Assembly (NCBI GenBank): GCA_024426085.1
Contig: CP087974.1
Span: 248,001 to 312,000, forward strand
DNA from: Rhizobium sp. RCAM05350
GTDB lineage: Bacteria; Pseudomonadota; Alphaproteobacteria; Rhizobiales; Rhizobiaceae
Reading direction: 5' to 3'
DNA: 64,000 nucleotides
Shown here: in pieces, positions 1 to 7,298 of the stretch
Position numbering within the stretch: position 1 is the stretch's first letter
How the letters are laid out: every line of letters begins with the position of its first letter
Notes under the pieces: generated by a model
Seen by the model: the letters and a program-made list of their open reading frames with translations, nothing else
Told to the model about the DNA's origin: nothing
Databases searched by the model: none
Program-made: the position numbers and the translations under genes

Positions 1-41
1 GTGGTGGCGAGGAAGGTGATAAGCAACTCGATCGATGGCAT
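1..41 (-). CDS. LysE/RhtB-like exporter, N-terminal fragment (partial)
   Basis: Only about 13 codons are inside the window. On the minus strand an ATG at 41..39 follows an AGGAG ribosome-binding site and opens a hydrophobic start (MPSIELLITFLA) that resembles the first membrane helix of LysE/RhtB amino-acid exporters. It lies downstream of the aph gene on the same strand. With so little sequence the family call is only a suggestion. Confidence 0.4.
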   Translation of the reverse strand, partial: MPSIELLITFLAT

Positions 42-141
42 TGTCTGCTCCTGTCGTGGGCCTGATGGTTTATTCCCTGTACACCACCGTCAGTAGAAAG
101 TCCTGTGCATCGCCATACCGCACTGCAATTGCGATCGCTCC

Positions 142-964
142 CTATCCCCAGGTCAACGGGTCCAGTCGCAGATAGAATTCGAGCCGCTCCCGGTCGGGAC
201 TGCCGATCGCGTGGATATCGAAGAGACGGCTAAAGGCGGCCTGCGCCTGTTCAGGCCTGGCCCAGGTTTCCCGGGTGTTGCCCAGCAAGAGGGCGAAGTC
301 GACATAGCGATCCGCAGTTCCAAGTCGTCCGAGATCGATCAGGCCCGTACAGCGAAGTGTCTCTGGATCGATCAGGAAATTCGGCATGCATGCATCACCA
401 TGACAGACGGTGCGCTCACCGGTCTCCTGCGTCAGCCGCGCCGGCAACTGCGTCCGCAAGTTATCGAGCAAAACGTGCGGCGGGATGTGCTGATCGTCGG
501 GATCGAGGAAATCCGGATTGACCGCGTCATGCATGACGACATCGGTTGCGCGTTGAAACATCGTTCGCAAACCGCGATCAAAAGGGCACGTTCCGTGGGC
601 AGGCTATGAAGATCTCTGACGCGTTCGGTGATCGACGGCCAGGCCCGGATCAGGTCCGGCGCGGACAGTTGGTCGGCCGTCACGCCAGGCACTGCGCTGG
701 TGACAAGACAGGCCTCGTCGTCCCAGGTGTCCCAGTCAAGCACCGTCGGCGACCCGAGAGCGAACGGAGCAAGCCACGCGGTGCGCTGGCGCTCATCGTC
801 AAGCCGGGCCACGCCATCGCCTTTGGAAACCTTGGCATAGGCTGCTCCATCACTGCGCCGAAACACCTCGTCACCCGATTCTGCCGGCGCGCATGGGTAC
901 CCATGCCTGCCCGGCAGGAAGCGAAGGAAGCCGAATGATTCTGGGTCTTGATATCGTCACGCAT
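142..964 (-). CDS. APH(3'')-type aminoglycoside (streptomycin) phosphotransferase, frame-broken
   Basis: Expected to phosphorylate streptomycin at the 3'' hydroxyl, a cytoplasmic resistance reaction. The translated pieces follow APH(3'')-Ib (StrA) closely: an ESGDEVFRRSDG nucleotide-loop start, AYAKV with the ATP-site lysine, the Brenner motif HGDACMPN, the metal-binding segment GLIDLGRLGTADRY, and the ending FYLRLDPLTWG. The length (about 270 codons) is normal. The frame switches near 585, between LHSLP and the following CPFDRG-like segment. A second shift must lie near 900-960, because the only start with a good ribosome-binding site (AAAGGAGGTG, ATG at 964) is in a different frame from ESGDEVF. 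There are no mobile-element remnants beside it, so it looks like a chromosomal homologue and not a Tn5393-type strA. As read, the gene would be non-functional; I suspect sequence error. Confidence 0.8.
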
Positions 965-1173
965 CACCTCCTTTGACTTGATAGAAGACGATTTAACGCC
1001 CAGAGCCAAATAGGCATTGCAAAACGTTTTTTCAGCACCGGTGACAGGGTGAATGGAAATAATGATGGGAGCACGGGCGGGCGGCAACGTGCGGCATCGC
1101 TGGCGCTCGATGATAACAGCGGGGGCGGTGGGGCGAGGGGCGTCAATCACTGTGAAGGGACAGCGGAACCTGA
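965..1173. other. Intergenic region without a recognised gene
   Basis: Nothing convincing is visible between the aph start and the tRNA-Asn terminator. Short open frames here lack ribosome-binding sites and recognisable sequence. Confidence 0.5.
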
Positions 1174-1206
1174 AACAAAAAAGCCTCCGCATCTCTGCGA
1201 AGGCTT
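1174..1206 (-). terminator. Rho-independent terminator of tRNA-Asn
   Basis: The stem AAGCCT-CGC/GCG-AGGCTT (1181-1206) is followed, in the minus direction, by a run of T (A-rich on the plus strand, 1174-1182). It sits just downstream of the minus-strand tRNA-Asn. Confidence 0.8.
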
Positions 1207-1214
1207 TATGAATT

Positions 1215-1290
1215 TGGCTCCCCGGGCCGGATTCAGAACCGGCGACCTGTCGATTAACAGTCGAATGCTCTACCGCTGAGCTACCAGGGA
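1215..1290 (-). tRNA. tRNA-Asn (GTT anticodon), one extra base in the T-loop
   Basis: Read on the minus strand, the sequence starts TCCCTGGTAGCTCAGCGG and ends with an encoded CCA. It has a normal D-arm, an anticodon loop CTGTTAA with anticodon GTT, and an acceptor stem TCCCTGG pairing with CCGGGGA (wobble and edge mismatches as usual). The T-arm reads GGTTC-T-GAATCC where the universal form is GGTTCGAATCC, so one base is inserted at about 1235. A functional tRNA cannot readily carry this, which makes it a useful internal sign of sequence error. Confidence 0.93.
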
Positions 1291-1509
1291 TCATCTGCGC
1301 GGTGTGTGCTGCAGAAGTGAGGCTGCTAATACAAATGCTTTTCCGATTTGCCAAGCGATTTTTCAAAAAAATGCACAATCTTGTCTGATTGTGGACAACT
1401 CCCCATGTGAGGGTGTGCGTGCATTGTGGATTTGCCGAGGTATCAGACCTGCCCAATCCCGGGAACGGCAGGCGGCAGCACACGCCACACATTTGACAGG
1501 TGGAATGAG

Positions 1510-1788
1510 ATGGCAGAACCGCGGAAAACCAAAAAGTTCGGCATAGATGCCCGCACGCATGAGCTTGTCATCGGCACATGGCGCATGCGGCTGCCACAAT
1601 CGCGTCTCCTGCGCATAACCATCGGCGGCGTGTTGATCTTCGGCGGTATTCTTGGCTTCCTGCCGGTTCTCGGTTTCTGGATGGTGCCCCTCGGCCTGAT
1701 CGTTCTATCGCACGACCTCGCCTTCGTGCGGCGCCTGCGGCGGCGGCTTCACGTCTGGTGGGCTCGCAAATGGCAGGCTTCCAACTAG
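1510..1788 (+). CDS. Small membrane protein, PGPGW-like
   Basis: A 92-residue protein starting MAEPRKTKKFGID. One long hydrophobic stretch (about residues 38-68, containing GGVLIFGGILGFLPVLGFW) forms one or two membrane segments. It is followed by a very basic tail (FVRRLRRRLHVWWARK), as in the small PGPGW-type putative membrane proteins of alphaproteobacteria. The upstream in-frame extension to 1426 has no ribosome-binding site and atypical sequence, so I place the start at 1510. The function is unknown. A weak hairpin follows the gene at 1863-1880. Confidence 0.65.
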   Translation: MAEPRKTKKFGIDARTHELVIGTWRMRLPQSRLLRITIGGVLIFGGILGFLPVLGFWMVPLGLIVLSHDLAFVRRLRRRLHVWWARKWQASN

Positions 1789-2069
1789 GTTCGGGCGAGG
1801 CGATTTTCCTGCCACTGACCAGTTCGATGTCCGAAAAAACTCCCGCCCTTAGGGGGGATTTGAGAGGCAGGAAAGCCTCTTTGGACGATGTCCAGATCAT
1901 ACCGTCCGTTGCACCGTTGAGAGATGATCGGGAACGGCTCTGACCGCGCAAAGGGTCCAGCATGCCGCGTAGCGATCAATGGCAGATGAAATCTCCAACG
2001 ACAGCTGTTGCCCGACAGCCGAAATGTCCAATTGCGTTGAAAACACTCGATGAATTTTAGGGACTTGCG
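1789..2069. other. Intergenic region upstream of lexA
   Basis: A small hairpin (AGAGGC/GCCTCT, 1863-1880) may terminate the preceding gene. The rest shows no coding signal on either strand. The lexA promoter should lie at the right-hand end beside the SOS box. Confidence 0.45.
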
Positions 2070-2084
2070 GAACACATATGGAAC
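2070..2084 (+). promoter_or_regulatory. LexA operator (SOS box) upstream of lexA
   Basis: GAAC-ACATATG-GAAC is the alphaproteobacterial SOS box GAAC-N7-GAAC (equivalent to GTTC-N7-GTTC on the other strand). It lies 48 bases before the lexA start, which fits the known autoregulation of lexA. Next to it GAAC-ATATAGT-GTTC (2081-2095) adds a palindromic half-site overlap. Confidence 0.8.
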
Positions 2085-2132
2085 ATATAGTGTTCGTTCT
2101 TGATTTGTTTCTCGATTCAGGAGTGATCGTTC

Positions 2133-2844
2133 ATGCTGACCCGCAAGCAACAGGAATTGCTTCTGTTCATTCACGAAAGAATGAAGGAATCAGGCGTACC
2201 ACCGTCGTTCGACGAAATGAAGGATGCGCTTGATCTCGCGTCGAAATCCGGCATTCACCGGTTGATCACAGCGCTTGAGGAGCGAGGCTTCATTCGGCGT
2301 TTGCCCAATCGGGCGAGGGCGCTTGAAGTGATCAAGTTGCCGGAAGCCTATTCGATGAGCCTCCAGCCCAAGCGTGGTTTTTCGCCGAGCGTCATCCAGG
2401 GCAGCCTTGGCGCGCAGCCGACACCGCCTGCGCCCGTCAAGCCGTTCGCACACAACGACAGTGTCTCCATACCCGTCATGGGCCGGATTGCCGCCGGTGT
2501 GCCGATCTCGGCGATCCAGAACAACACGCATGATATTTCCGTGCCCGTTGAGATGGTCGGGGCCGGCGAGCATTACGCCCTTGAAGTTCGCGGTGATCTC
2601 GATGATCGAGGCAGGCATTCTGGATGGCGACACGGTCATCATCCGCAATACGAACAGCGCCAGCCCTGGCGAAATCGTCGTCGCCCTCGTTGACGACGAG
2701 GAAGCAACGCTGAAGCGGTTTCGTCGCAAGGGCGCCTCGATCGCGCTCGAAGCCGCCAACCCGGCCTACGAGACACGGATCTTTGGACCGGACCGGGTCA
2801 AGATACAGGGAAAACTCGTGGGACTGATCCGCCGCTATCATTGA
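2133..2844 (+). CDS. lexA: LexA repressor, frame-broken
   Basis: LexA represses the SOS regulon and is inactivated by RecA-stimulated self-cleavage. The N-terminal winged helix ([17 protein letters not shown] to about residue 65) binds the operator. The Ala-Gly cleavage bond is in [10 protein letters not shown]. The catalytic Ser belongs to the family motif G-D-S-M, and the catalytic Lys is in ATLKRF. The frame breaks at about 2603: the text reads GGTGATCTCGATG where GGTGATTCGATG would give the expected GDSMIEAG. After that single extra base the second frame continues to LVGLIRRYH. Corrected length is about 237 residues, normal for rhizobia. The SOS box at 2070-2084 is the expected autoregulatory operator. 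Confidence 0.95.
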
Positions 2845-3127
2845 TCTGGCTGGTCGACGTGACTGCCTGCCGACGATGCGCTACGCCTTCTTGTAGAGCT
2901 TTGCGAGATTTCGTTGTCGTCCAGTCAGTCCAACGGCTGCGTAGCCCGGTAGTCTGGCGCGCGGAGCGCGGATCACGGCGCATGTATGCAGGTGAACGAG
3001 GCGGCACAAAGAACGGTTTGGAACATCATTTCAGAAATCAATGAGGACGTTTTTCAGAAATAGCCTCTTGCGATTTCCCTGGGATCATTCTAAACGGCAG
3101 CCACAGTTCGACTATTAGAACTCGTGA
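2845..3127. other. Intergenic region between lexA and tRNA-Cys
   Basis: No open frame here has a ribosome-binding site or recognisable sequence. In related genomes comEC is often near lexA, but I cannot identify any part of it in this stretch. Confidence 0.4.
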
Positions 3128-3201
3128 GGCCTCGTGGCGGAGTGGTGACGCAGAGGACTGCAAATCCTTGCACCCCGGTTCAATTCCGGGCGAGGCCTCC
3201 A
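3128..3201 (+). tRNA. tRNA-Cys (GCA anticodon)
   Basis: The cloverleaf starts GGCCTCGTGGCGGAGTGG and has an anticodon stem-loop AGGACTGCAAATCCT with anticodon GCA. The T-arm contains GGTTCAATTCC, the acceptor strand is CGAGGCC, and the discriminator base is followed by an encoded CCA. The acceptor pairs GGCCTCG/CGAGGCC are perfect. Confidence 0.96.
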
Positions 3202-3440
3202 AATTTTCCCACAGTGATAAATGACGCTACTGGAAAGAACGACGATCGGCGTTTGTTTTAGCGGATGTCCCACCTCGCACTGATCCGCGTCTACCAAAGA
3301 ATTGTCGGATGGACTCAGTCGGCAATTGGTGTCGCCACGCTCATTTCGCAGCCGCAAAGAGGTAAGGCCGTCGATCGATGGCCATTCGCATCTACGGCAG
3401 TAAGCGTCTCGTCGTGGCGCAGAGATGGGGCTGCGATTGC

Positions 3441-3659
3441 TCAATGATAATAGAAGCAGGCACAATCAGCCTTGCTGTCATCCGGTGTAGTCCAGACGCG
3501 CACTGCAAGCTTCTTGGCGGCACCGGTCTCGTCCAGCCGTAGCCCCAGCAGCGACACCGCCGCGAGCTTGGGGTTGACTGCATCGATCTCGATCATCGAT
3601 CCGACCTGATGGACGCCCTGCTTCGGGGTCCAGGTGAAAAACTGCACGCTGTAATGCAT
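3441..3659 (-). CDS. Small hypothetical protein (72 aa)
   Basis: The start ATG (3659) is preceded by GGAGGAGG at good spacing. The frame has strong GC-rich third positions throughout, so it is very likely translated. The protein starts MHYSVQFFTWTPKQGVHQVG and ends with a Cys-rich tail (DCACFYYH). There is no signal peptide or membrane segment. I do not recognise a family. It stands alone, with non-coding sequence on both sides. Confidence 0.6.
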   Translation of the reverse strand: MHYSVQFFTWTPKQGVHQVGSMIEIDAVNPKLAAVSLLGLRLDETGAAKKLAVRVWTTPDDSKADCACFYYH

Positions 3660-3978
3660 TGCATCCTCCTCCACCGCACTTTGCAGCGCTTCAACTCGAC
3701 TGGTGAGTAAGTGCTGCGACAAGCTGGCCACGGGCATCTTGTCATCCAGTGCCGGATGTGTGCTTAAATCGTGGCGGGGCAAGATACCATATTTCTGCCA
3801 GCGGTAAACCGTTCTCGCCTTGATTCGCGCCGACCAGCACAATAATCCGTCTGCCCCCCGATGCGCAGTCCCAATCCGACGATAAAAGTGCAACCCGAAC
3901 CGGATTGCCCCCGTCGGCCCCTGAAGCGCTATACCGCGAATGTCGTATTTCGTTGCTGCGATCACAGGCATTTGCCAG
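3660..3978. other. Stretch without a recognised gene
   Basis: An open frame runs through here on the minus strand upstream of the 72-residue gene, but it has no ribosome-binding site and its translation looks unlike a protein. The right end merges into the truncated ABC-2 permease pseudogene, so this may be decayed sequence. Confidence 0.4.
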
Positions 3979-4476
3979 GTCCTCGCCGGTGTCGATGACG
4001 GAAATCGTGCTTGGCTATGTCGGGGCGGCGGCGAAGGGCATGATGATCGGCATTCATCCGGGGACGGCATCGCTGTTCGTCGATCTGTCGATCGCCCATC
4101 CCTTGGTGATGCTTTTGTTCTTCATCCTAACGGCCGTCACCTTCAACCTGTTCGGCTTCATCATCGGCATCTGAGCGAAGGACTTCGAGCCGTTGAACCT
4201 GATCCCGGTGCTGGTGATCCCGCCGCTGGTCTTCTCCGGCAGCAGCTTTTATTCGATCGACATGCTGCCACCGTTCTGACAGGCGGTCAGCCATTTCAAT
4301 CCGGTGCTCTATTTGTCAATCCGGTGCTCTATTTGATCAGCGGCTTCCGCTGGAGCTTCTTCGAGATCGCCGACGTCAATCCGGTGATCAGTTTTGCGAT
4401 CATCATCGTGTTCCTGGTGATGCTAATGGGTTTGCTGACGTGGATTTTCAACACGGGGTATCGGTTGCGGGCGTGA
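3979..4476 (+). pseudogene. ABC-2 type transporter permease remnant
   Basis: The translation follows the C-terminal half of ABC-2 permeases (NodJ/YadH-like drug or polysaccharide exporters): [80 protein letters not shown], and the end IFNTGYRLRA. There are two in-frame TGA codons where tryptophan is expected (4171-4173 and 4277-4279). A tandem duplication of about 20 bases (tcaatccggtgctctatttg, around 4295-4335) also shifts the frame. The N-terminal half and any ATPase gene are absent. Unlike most broken genes in this window, it is also truncated, so I call it genuine decay. Confidence 0.75.
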
Positions 4477-4497
4477 GGTGGGACAAGGCCGTAGCCA

Positions 4498-4568
4498 ATA
4501 GCCACCAATAGGCAGTCGGGAGGGCGGGAAAACCTTGGTTTCAGCATTCCCGACGGCCTACTGGCTAT
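4498..4568. repeat. Imperfect inverted repeat
   Basis: The left arm (4498-4521) contains ATAGCC, AATAGGCAGTCGGGA and the right arm (4548-4568) TCCCGACGGCCTACTGGCTAT. The arms pair with a 3-base bulge around a 26-base loop. It sits between the ABC-2 remnant and the convergent glycosyltransferase. It could act as a terminator-like structure or be a dispersed repeat; there is no T-run. Confidence 0.5.
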
Positions 4569-4581
4569 CAGCAATGGCGTT

Positions 4582-5720
4582 CTACTGCGTCACCTCTTCC
4601 AGTTCGCACGCCTTCGTGTCGATCGTCATGGCGTTGCCGCGCCAGACGAAGGCGCCGCTGCCCCAGCTTCGGATCCAGACCAGCGGCAGCATGATATCGT
4701 GTACGAGGATGGCGGGCAGGGAGAGGAGCGATACGCGCCAGCCCTTGGAAAGGCCAAGTGCCAGTTCCGGCAGGTAGATTGCAGCGATGACGGCGGCGGC
4801 GGCCACAGGGACATTGACGCCTGCGAGAACGGCAGCAGTGACCGCAAAGAGGAGCGGCGGCGCGGCGCCCAGCAAAACTTCCGGTGCGAAGAACAGCGGG
4901 AAGGTGACGCGGCGCAGGCGTGCCCATCGTGCCTGGCGCGACCATACGTCGTGGCAGGTGCGGCGGCCGAGCGGCTGGTCGAAGGGGGAGGAAACAAGAT
5001 GGACCTTGTATCCCAGACGGTTCACCAGCTTGGTTGCGGCGGCGTCCTCTGCGATCTCGGCGGCGAGCGCTTCAATGCCGCCATTGTCGTCAAGCAGCGG
5101 TTTGAACCAGAGCATGCTCTTTCCTTGCGCAGATCCAAAACCGATCGCTTCGCCAGCATATTGCCAGCGGGCCTGCTGCGTGTTCAGGAACATGCATTCG
5201 ACCTCGGCCCAGAAACCTTCCGGTCCGCGCCGATTGGCGTCGAGCACACGAGACCGGTGTTGTTGTGCCAGCCCGCCATCAGGTGCGCCACGTAGTCCTT
5301 CGGCATCAGCACATTGGAATCGGCGAGGATCACCCAGTCGTGCCGGGCGGCCTTCCAGCCCTTCACGCAGTTGTTGAGCTTCGGATTAGCGCTGATCCGG
5401 TCGTCGCCGGTCAGAATGCGCGTGGGAATGCCGGGATTTGCGGCCATCGTCTTGCGCATCTCGGCAACAACCGGATCGCGCGGATTGGCGACGCAAAAGA
5501 TCAGCTCGTAGTCGGGCCAGTCGAGCGCGAAGGCGCGCGCAAGCGTCTCGGCGGTGAACGGTTCGATGCCCCGGGCGGGCACGACGATCGAGACCGGCGG
5601 CCGTTTCCTGACCAACGGAGCCGGCTTCCCGCTTCGCTCCATTCGCCAGCCGGCGATGATGATGCTGAGAAGATTGATGAAGACGAGGAATGCGGCCGAA
5701 GCCGTTAAGGCGATGATCAT
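4582..5720 (-). CDS. GT21-family lipid glycosyltransferase (ceramide glucosyltransferase-like), frame-broken
   Basis: A membrane-bound family 21 glycosyltransferase. Known rhizobial relatives transfer glucose or galactose to ceramide or diacylglycerol to make glycolipids. The order is: an N-terminal membrane helix (MIIALTASAAFLVFINLLSI); a GT-A core with PPVSIVVPARG; VANPRDPVV; the metal-site region ILADSNVLMPKDY; and after the break FWAEVECMFLN, then GFGSAQGKSMLWFK. Two or three C-terminal membrane helices finish the protein. The frame changes near 5228, between STPIGA and PEGFWAE, with nothing missing from the family pattern. Full length is about 379 residues. The gene stands alone on the minus strand. 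The acceptor lipid cannot be told from sequence. Confidence 0.83.
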
Positions 5721-5823
5721 GCACAGTCCCTTGATCGCACCGCCACTTCATGACGAGATCCGTCGCGGCTTTGCGATCCAGCAACATCATTGTCATATGA
5801 CACACGGATGACAGGCGGGTGCT

Positions 5824-6306
5824 CTAAAGAGGTTCGCCGGGGTTCGAGAGGTTTGAAAAGCTGGTTCTCGACACTGGTGGCAGGCCTCTCCACTTATTGT
5901 CTTTGGGCATCGGCCGGCTGAAAACGGCCTTGATCGCATAGGTCGTCCCGTCATCCGATTTGACCATCATCAGCATGTAGAGCTGTTCGTCCTTGCGGAC
6001 AAACCCGAGGTCGAAGGGGGCGTTGCTGTAGACGGCGGATGTCGTGTTTCGCCATTGGCCTGTTCCTGCAGCAAGCAGCGCTTGCCCCTGGCGATCGGCC
6101 TGGATGACGGCCGACCAGCCGTTGTTTGCCGTGACCGTCAGAATATCGCCGTGGCTGACAATGGCGATGAGACAGGTCTCACATCGGCCGGCATTCAGAT
6201 CCACCTGCTGCCACCGCCCGTGGAAGACTGGATCCTCTGCATATGCGGTGACAGGCGATAGTATTGCAGCAGCAACGATCAGCATCGATTGCAACAGCCG
6301 GTTCAT
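5824..6306 (-). CDS. Hypothetical secreted protein
   Basis: A 160-residue protein with a clear signal peptide (MNRLLQSMLIVAAAILSPVTAYA, cleavage expected after AYA). The mature part is beta-rich with a C-E-T-C pair near residue 40 (NAGRCETCLIAIV), which might form a disulfide or bind metal. It contains GRWQQVD and VTANNGWSAV segments typical of small periplasmic beta proteins. No family is recognised. It lies just downstream of the retropepsin-like gene on the same strand (20-base gap), so it may be cotranscribed with the cobS operon. Confidence 0.7.
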   Translation of the reverse strand: MNRLLQSMLIVAAAILSPVTAYAEDPVFHGRWQQVDLNAGRCETCLIAIVSHGDILTVTANNGWSAVIQADRQGQALLAAGTGQWRNTTSAVYSNAPFDLGFVRKDEQLYMLMMVKSDDGTTYAIKAVFSRPMPKDNKWRGLPPVSRTSFSNLSNPGEPL

Positions 6307-6325
6307 GCGCGCCCTCCGATGATTT

Positions 6326-7030
6326 TTAATCCCGCAATCTCAATTCGTCCGTCTGCATCTGCAGGAAATCCAGTGTTGACAGGAAGCTCATGCCGAGCAG
6401 GCTCTGGTCGAGCTTGCCTTCCTCGGTAACCATGGCCTTGATGTCGTTGCGGACGATCGGACCGATTGCGACTTCGGCGCGAGCGTCACAGGCGCTGCGC
6501 GGGCTCTCGCCGTTGGCTGTCGAGACCGTCTGGGTAAAGGCAAGGCTGGCGGGATTGAGGCCGAGCGTTTCGGCGTCCTCGTAGGACAGCGCGATGCGGC
6601 TGGCGCCGGTGTCGACCAGCATCTGGACTGTGGCGCCGTTGACGGTGACCGGCGTTTCGAAATGGCCATTCAGCACCTTGTGCAGCACGACTTCCTGAAT
6701 GCCTTCATTGTCGGTGAAGACAGCGGCGCGGCCGGGAATGAGGCCAGCGACCAGCCGGTTGCCGAAGGACTGAAGGTCGTTGCGGTAGAGATAGCCCGAC
6801 ACGAGAACGAGGATGATCAGAACCCAGATGCCGAACTGGCGCAGGCTCTGGCCGATGTGGCGGCGGCTTTGGACGATGCCGGTGGCAAACATCGCGGCGA
6901 TGGCGCCAAGCGTGACCAGGCGGCCGAAATCATCGTTCATGATGCCGAAGGTGCGGCCGCCGTCATGATTGAGGATAAGAAAGACGAGGCCAACGGCAAG
7001 GATGCCCAGAAGAATGGTCAGCCTGGTCAT
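6326..7030 (-). CDS. TIGR02281-type retropepsin-like aspartic protease, membrane-anchored
   Basis: Two or three N-terminal membrane helices (residues about 5-20, 38-52, 66-85) are followed by a periplasmic clan AA aspartic protease domain. The active-site segment is QMLVDTGASRIALS, with the partner hydrophobic segment LLGMSFLSTLDF near the end. The single D-T-G per chain implies a homodimer, as in retropepsins. Length 234. Residues from ANGES to AEVAIG read unusually; a +1 near 6496 and a +2 near 6470 would restore the expected RAAPVTL-type sequence, so two compensating insertions are likely here. The start ATG overlaps the stop of the DUF1289 gene (ATGA), so the two are translationally coupled. 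The substrate is unknown. Confidence 0.85.
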   Translation of the reverse strand: MTRLTILLGILAVGLVFLILNHDGGRTFGIMNDDFGRLVTLGAIAAMFATGIVQSRRHIGQSLRQFGIWVLIILVLVSGYLYRNDLQSFGNRLVAGLIPGRAAVFTDNEGIQEVVLHKVLNGHFETPVTVNGATVQMLVDTGASRIALSYEDAETLGLNPASLAFTQTVSTANGESPRSACDARAEVAIGPIVRNDIKAMVTEEGKLDQSLLGMSFLSTLDFLQMQTDELRLRD

Positions 7031-7249
7031 TCGCCGCTCACCCTTTCGCGGGCCATGCGGGTCCGGCGTGTTTCGCGGCGCGGTTTGCGCTCCATGGTTT
7101 CAAGCCGGGCCGGCAGGCTATCCATGATGTCGCGGCGTTCCTGCGACGTGTACAGCGTCCAGGCGCCGATCTCGTCGCGTGCGGCCGCAGCCGAAGCAAA
7201 ATCCGGTTTTCATGTCGATCGAACAGACGAGAATACAGGGTGTTTCCAT
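7027..7249 (-). CDS. DUF1289 family protein, frame-broken
   Basis: A small Cys-rich protein. The N-terminal part reads METPCILVCSIDMKTGFCFGC-GRT, carrying the four conserved cysteines (CxxxC...CxxC) that suggest a metal or Fe-S site. After a shift near 7191 (one CG unit missing from a CGCG run) it continues DEIGAWTLYTSQERRDIM and a basic tail ending RERVSGE. About 75 residues. It lies between cobS (49-base gap) and the retropepsin-like gene, whose start overlaps its stop as ATGA. The function is unknown. Confidence 0.75.
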
Positions 7250-7298
7250 AAAGGCGCGACAATCCGGACAAGCAGCGGTTCAAACCTATATCGTCGTT

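Noticed and set aside
142..1290. Resistance island next to a tRNA
   Set aside because: The aph gene is near tRNA-Asn, but there is no integrase, direct repeat of the tRNA end, or mobile-element gene, and composition does not change.
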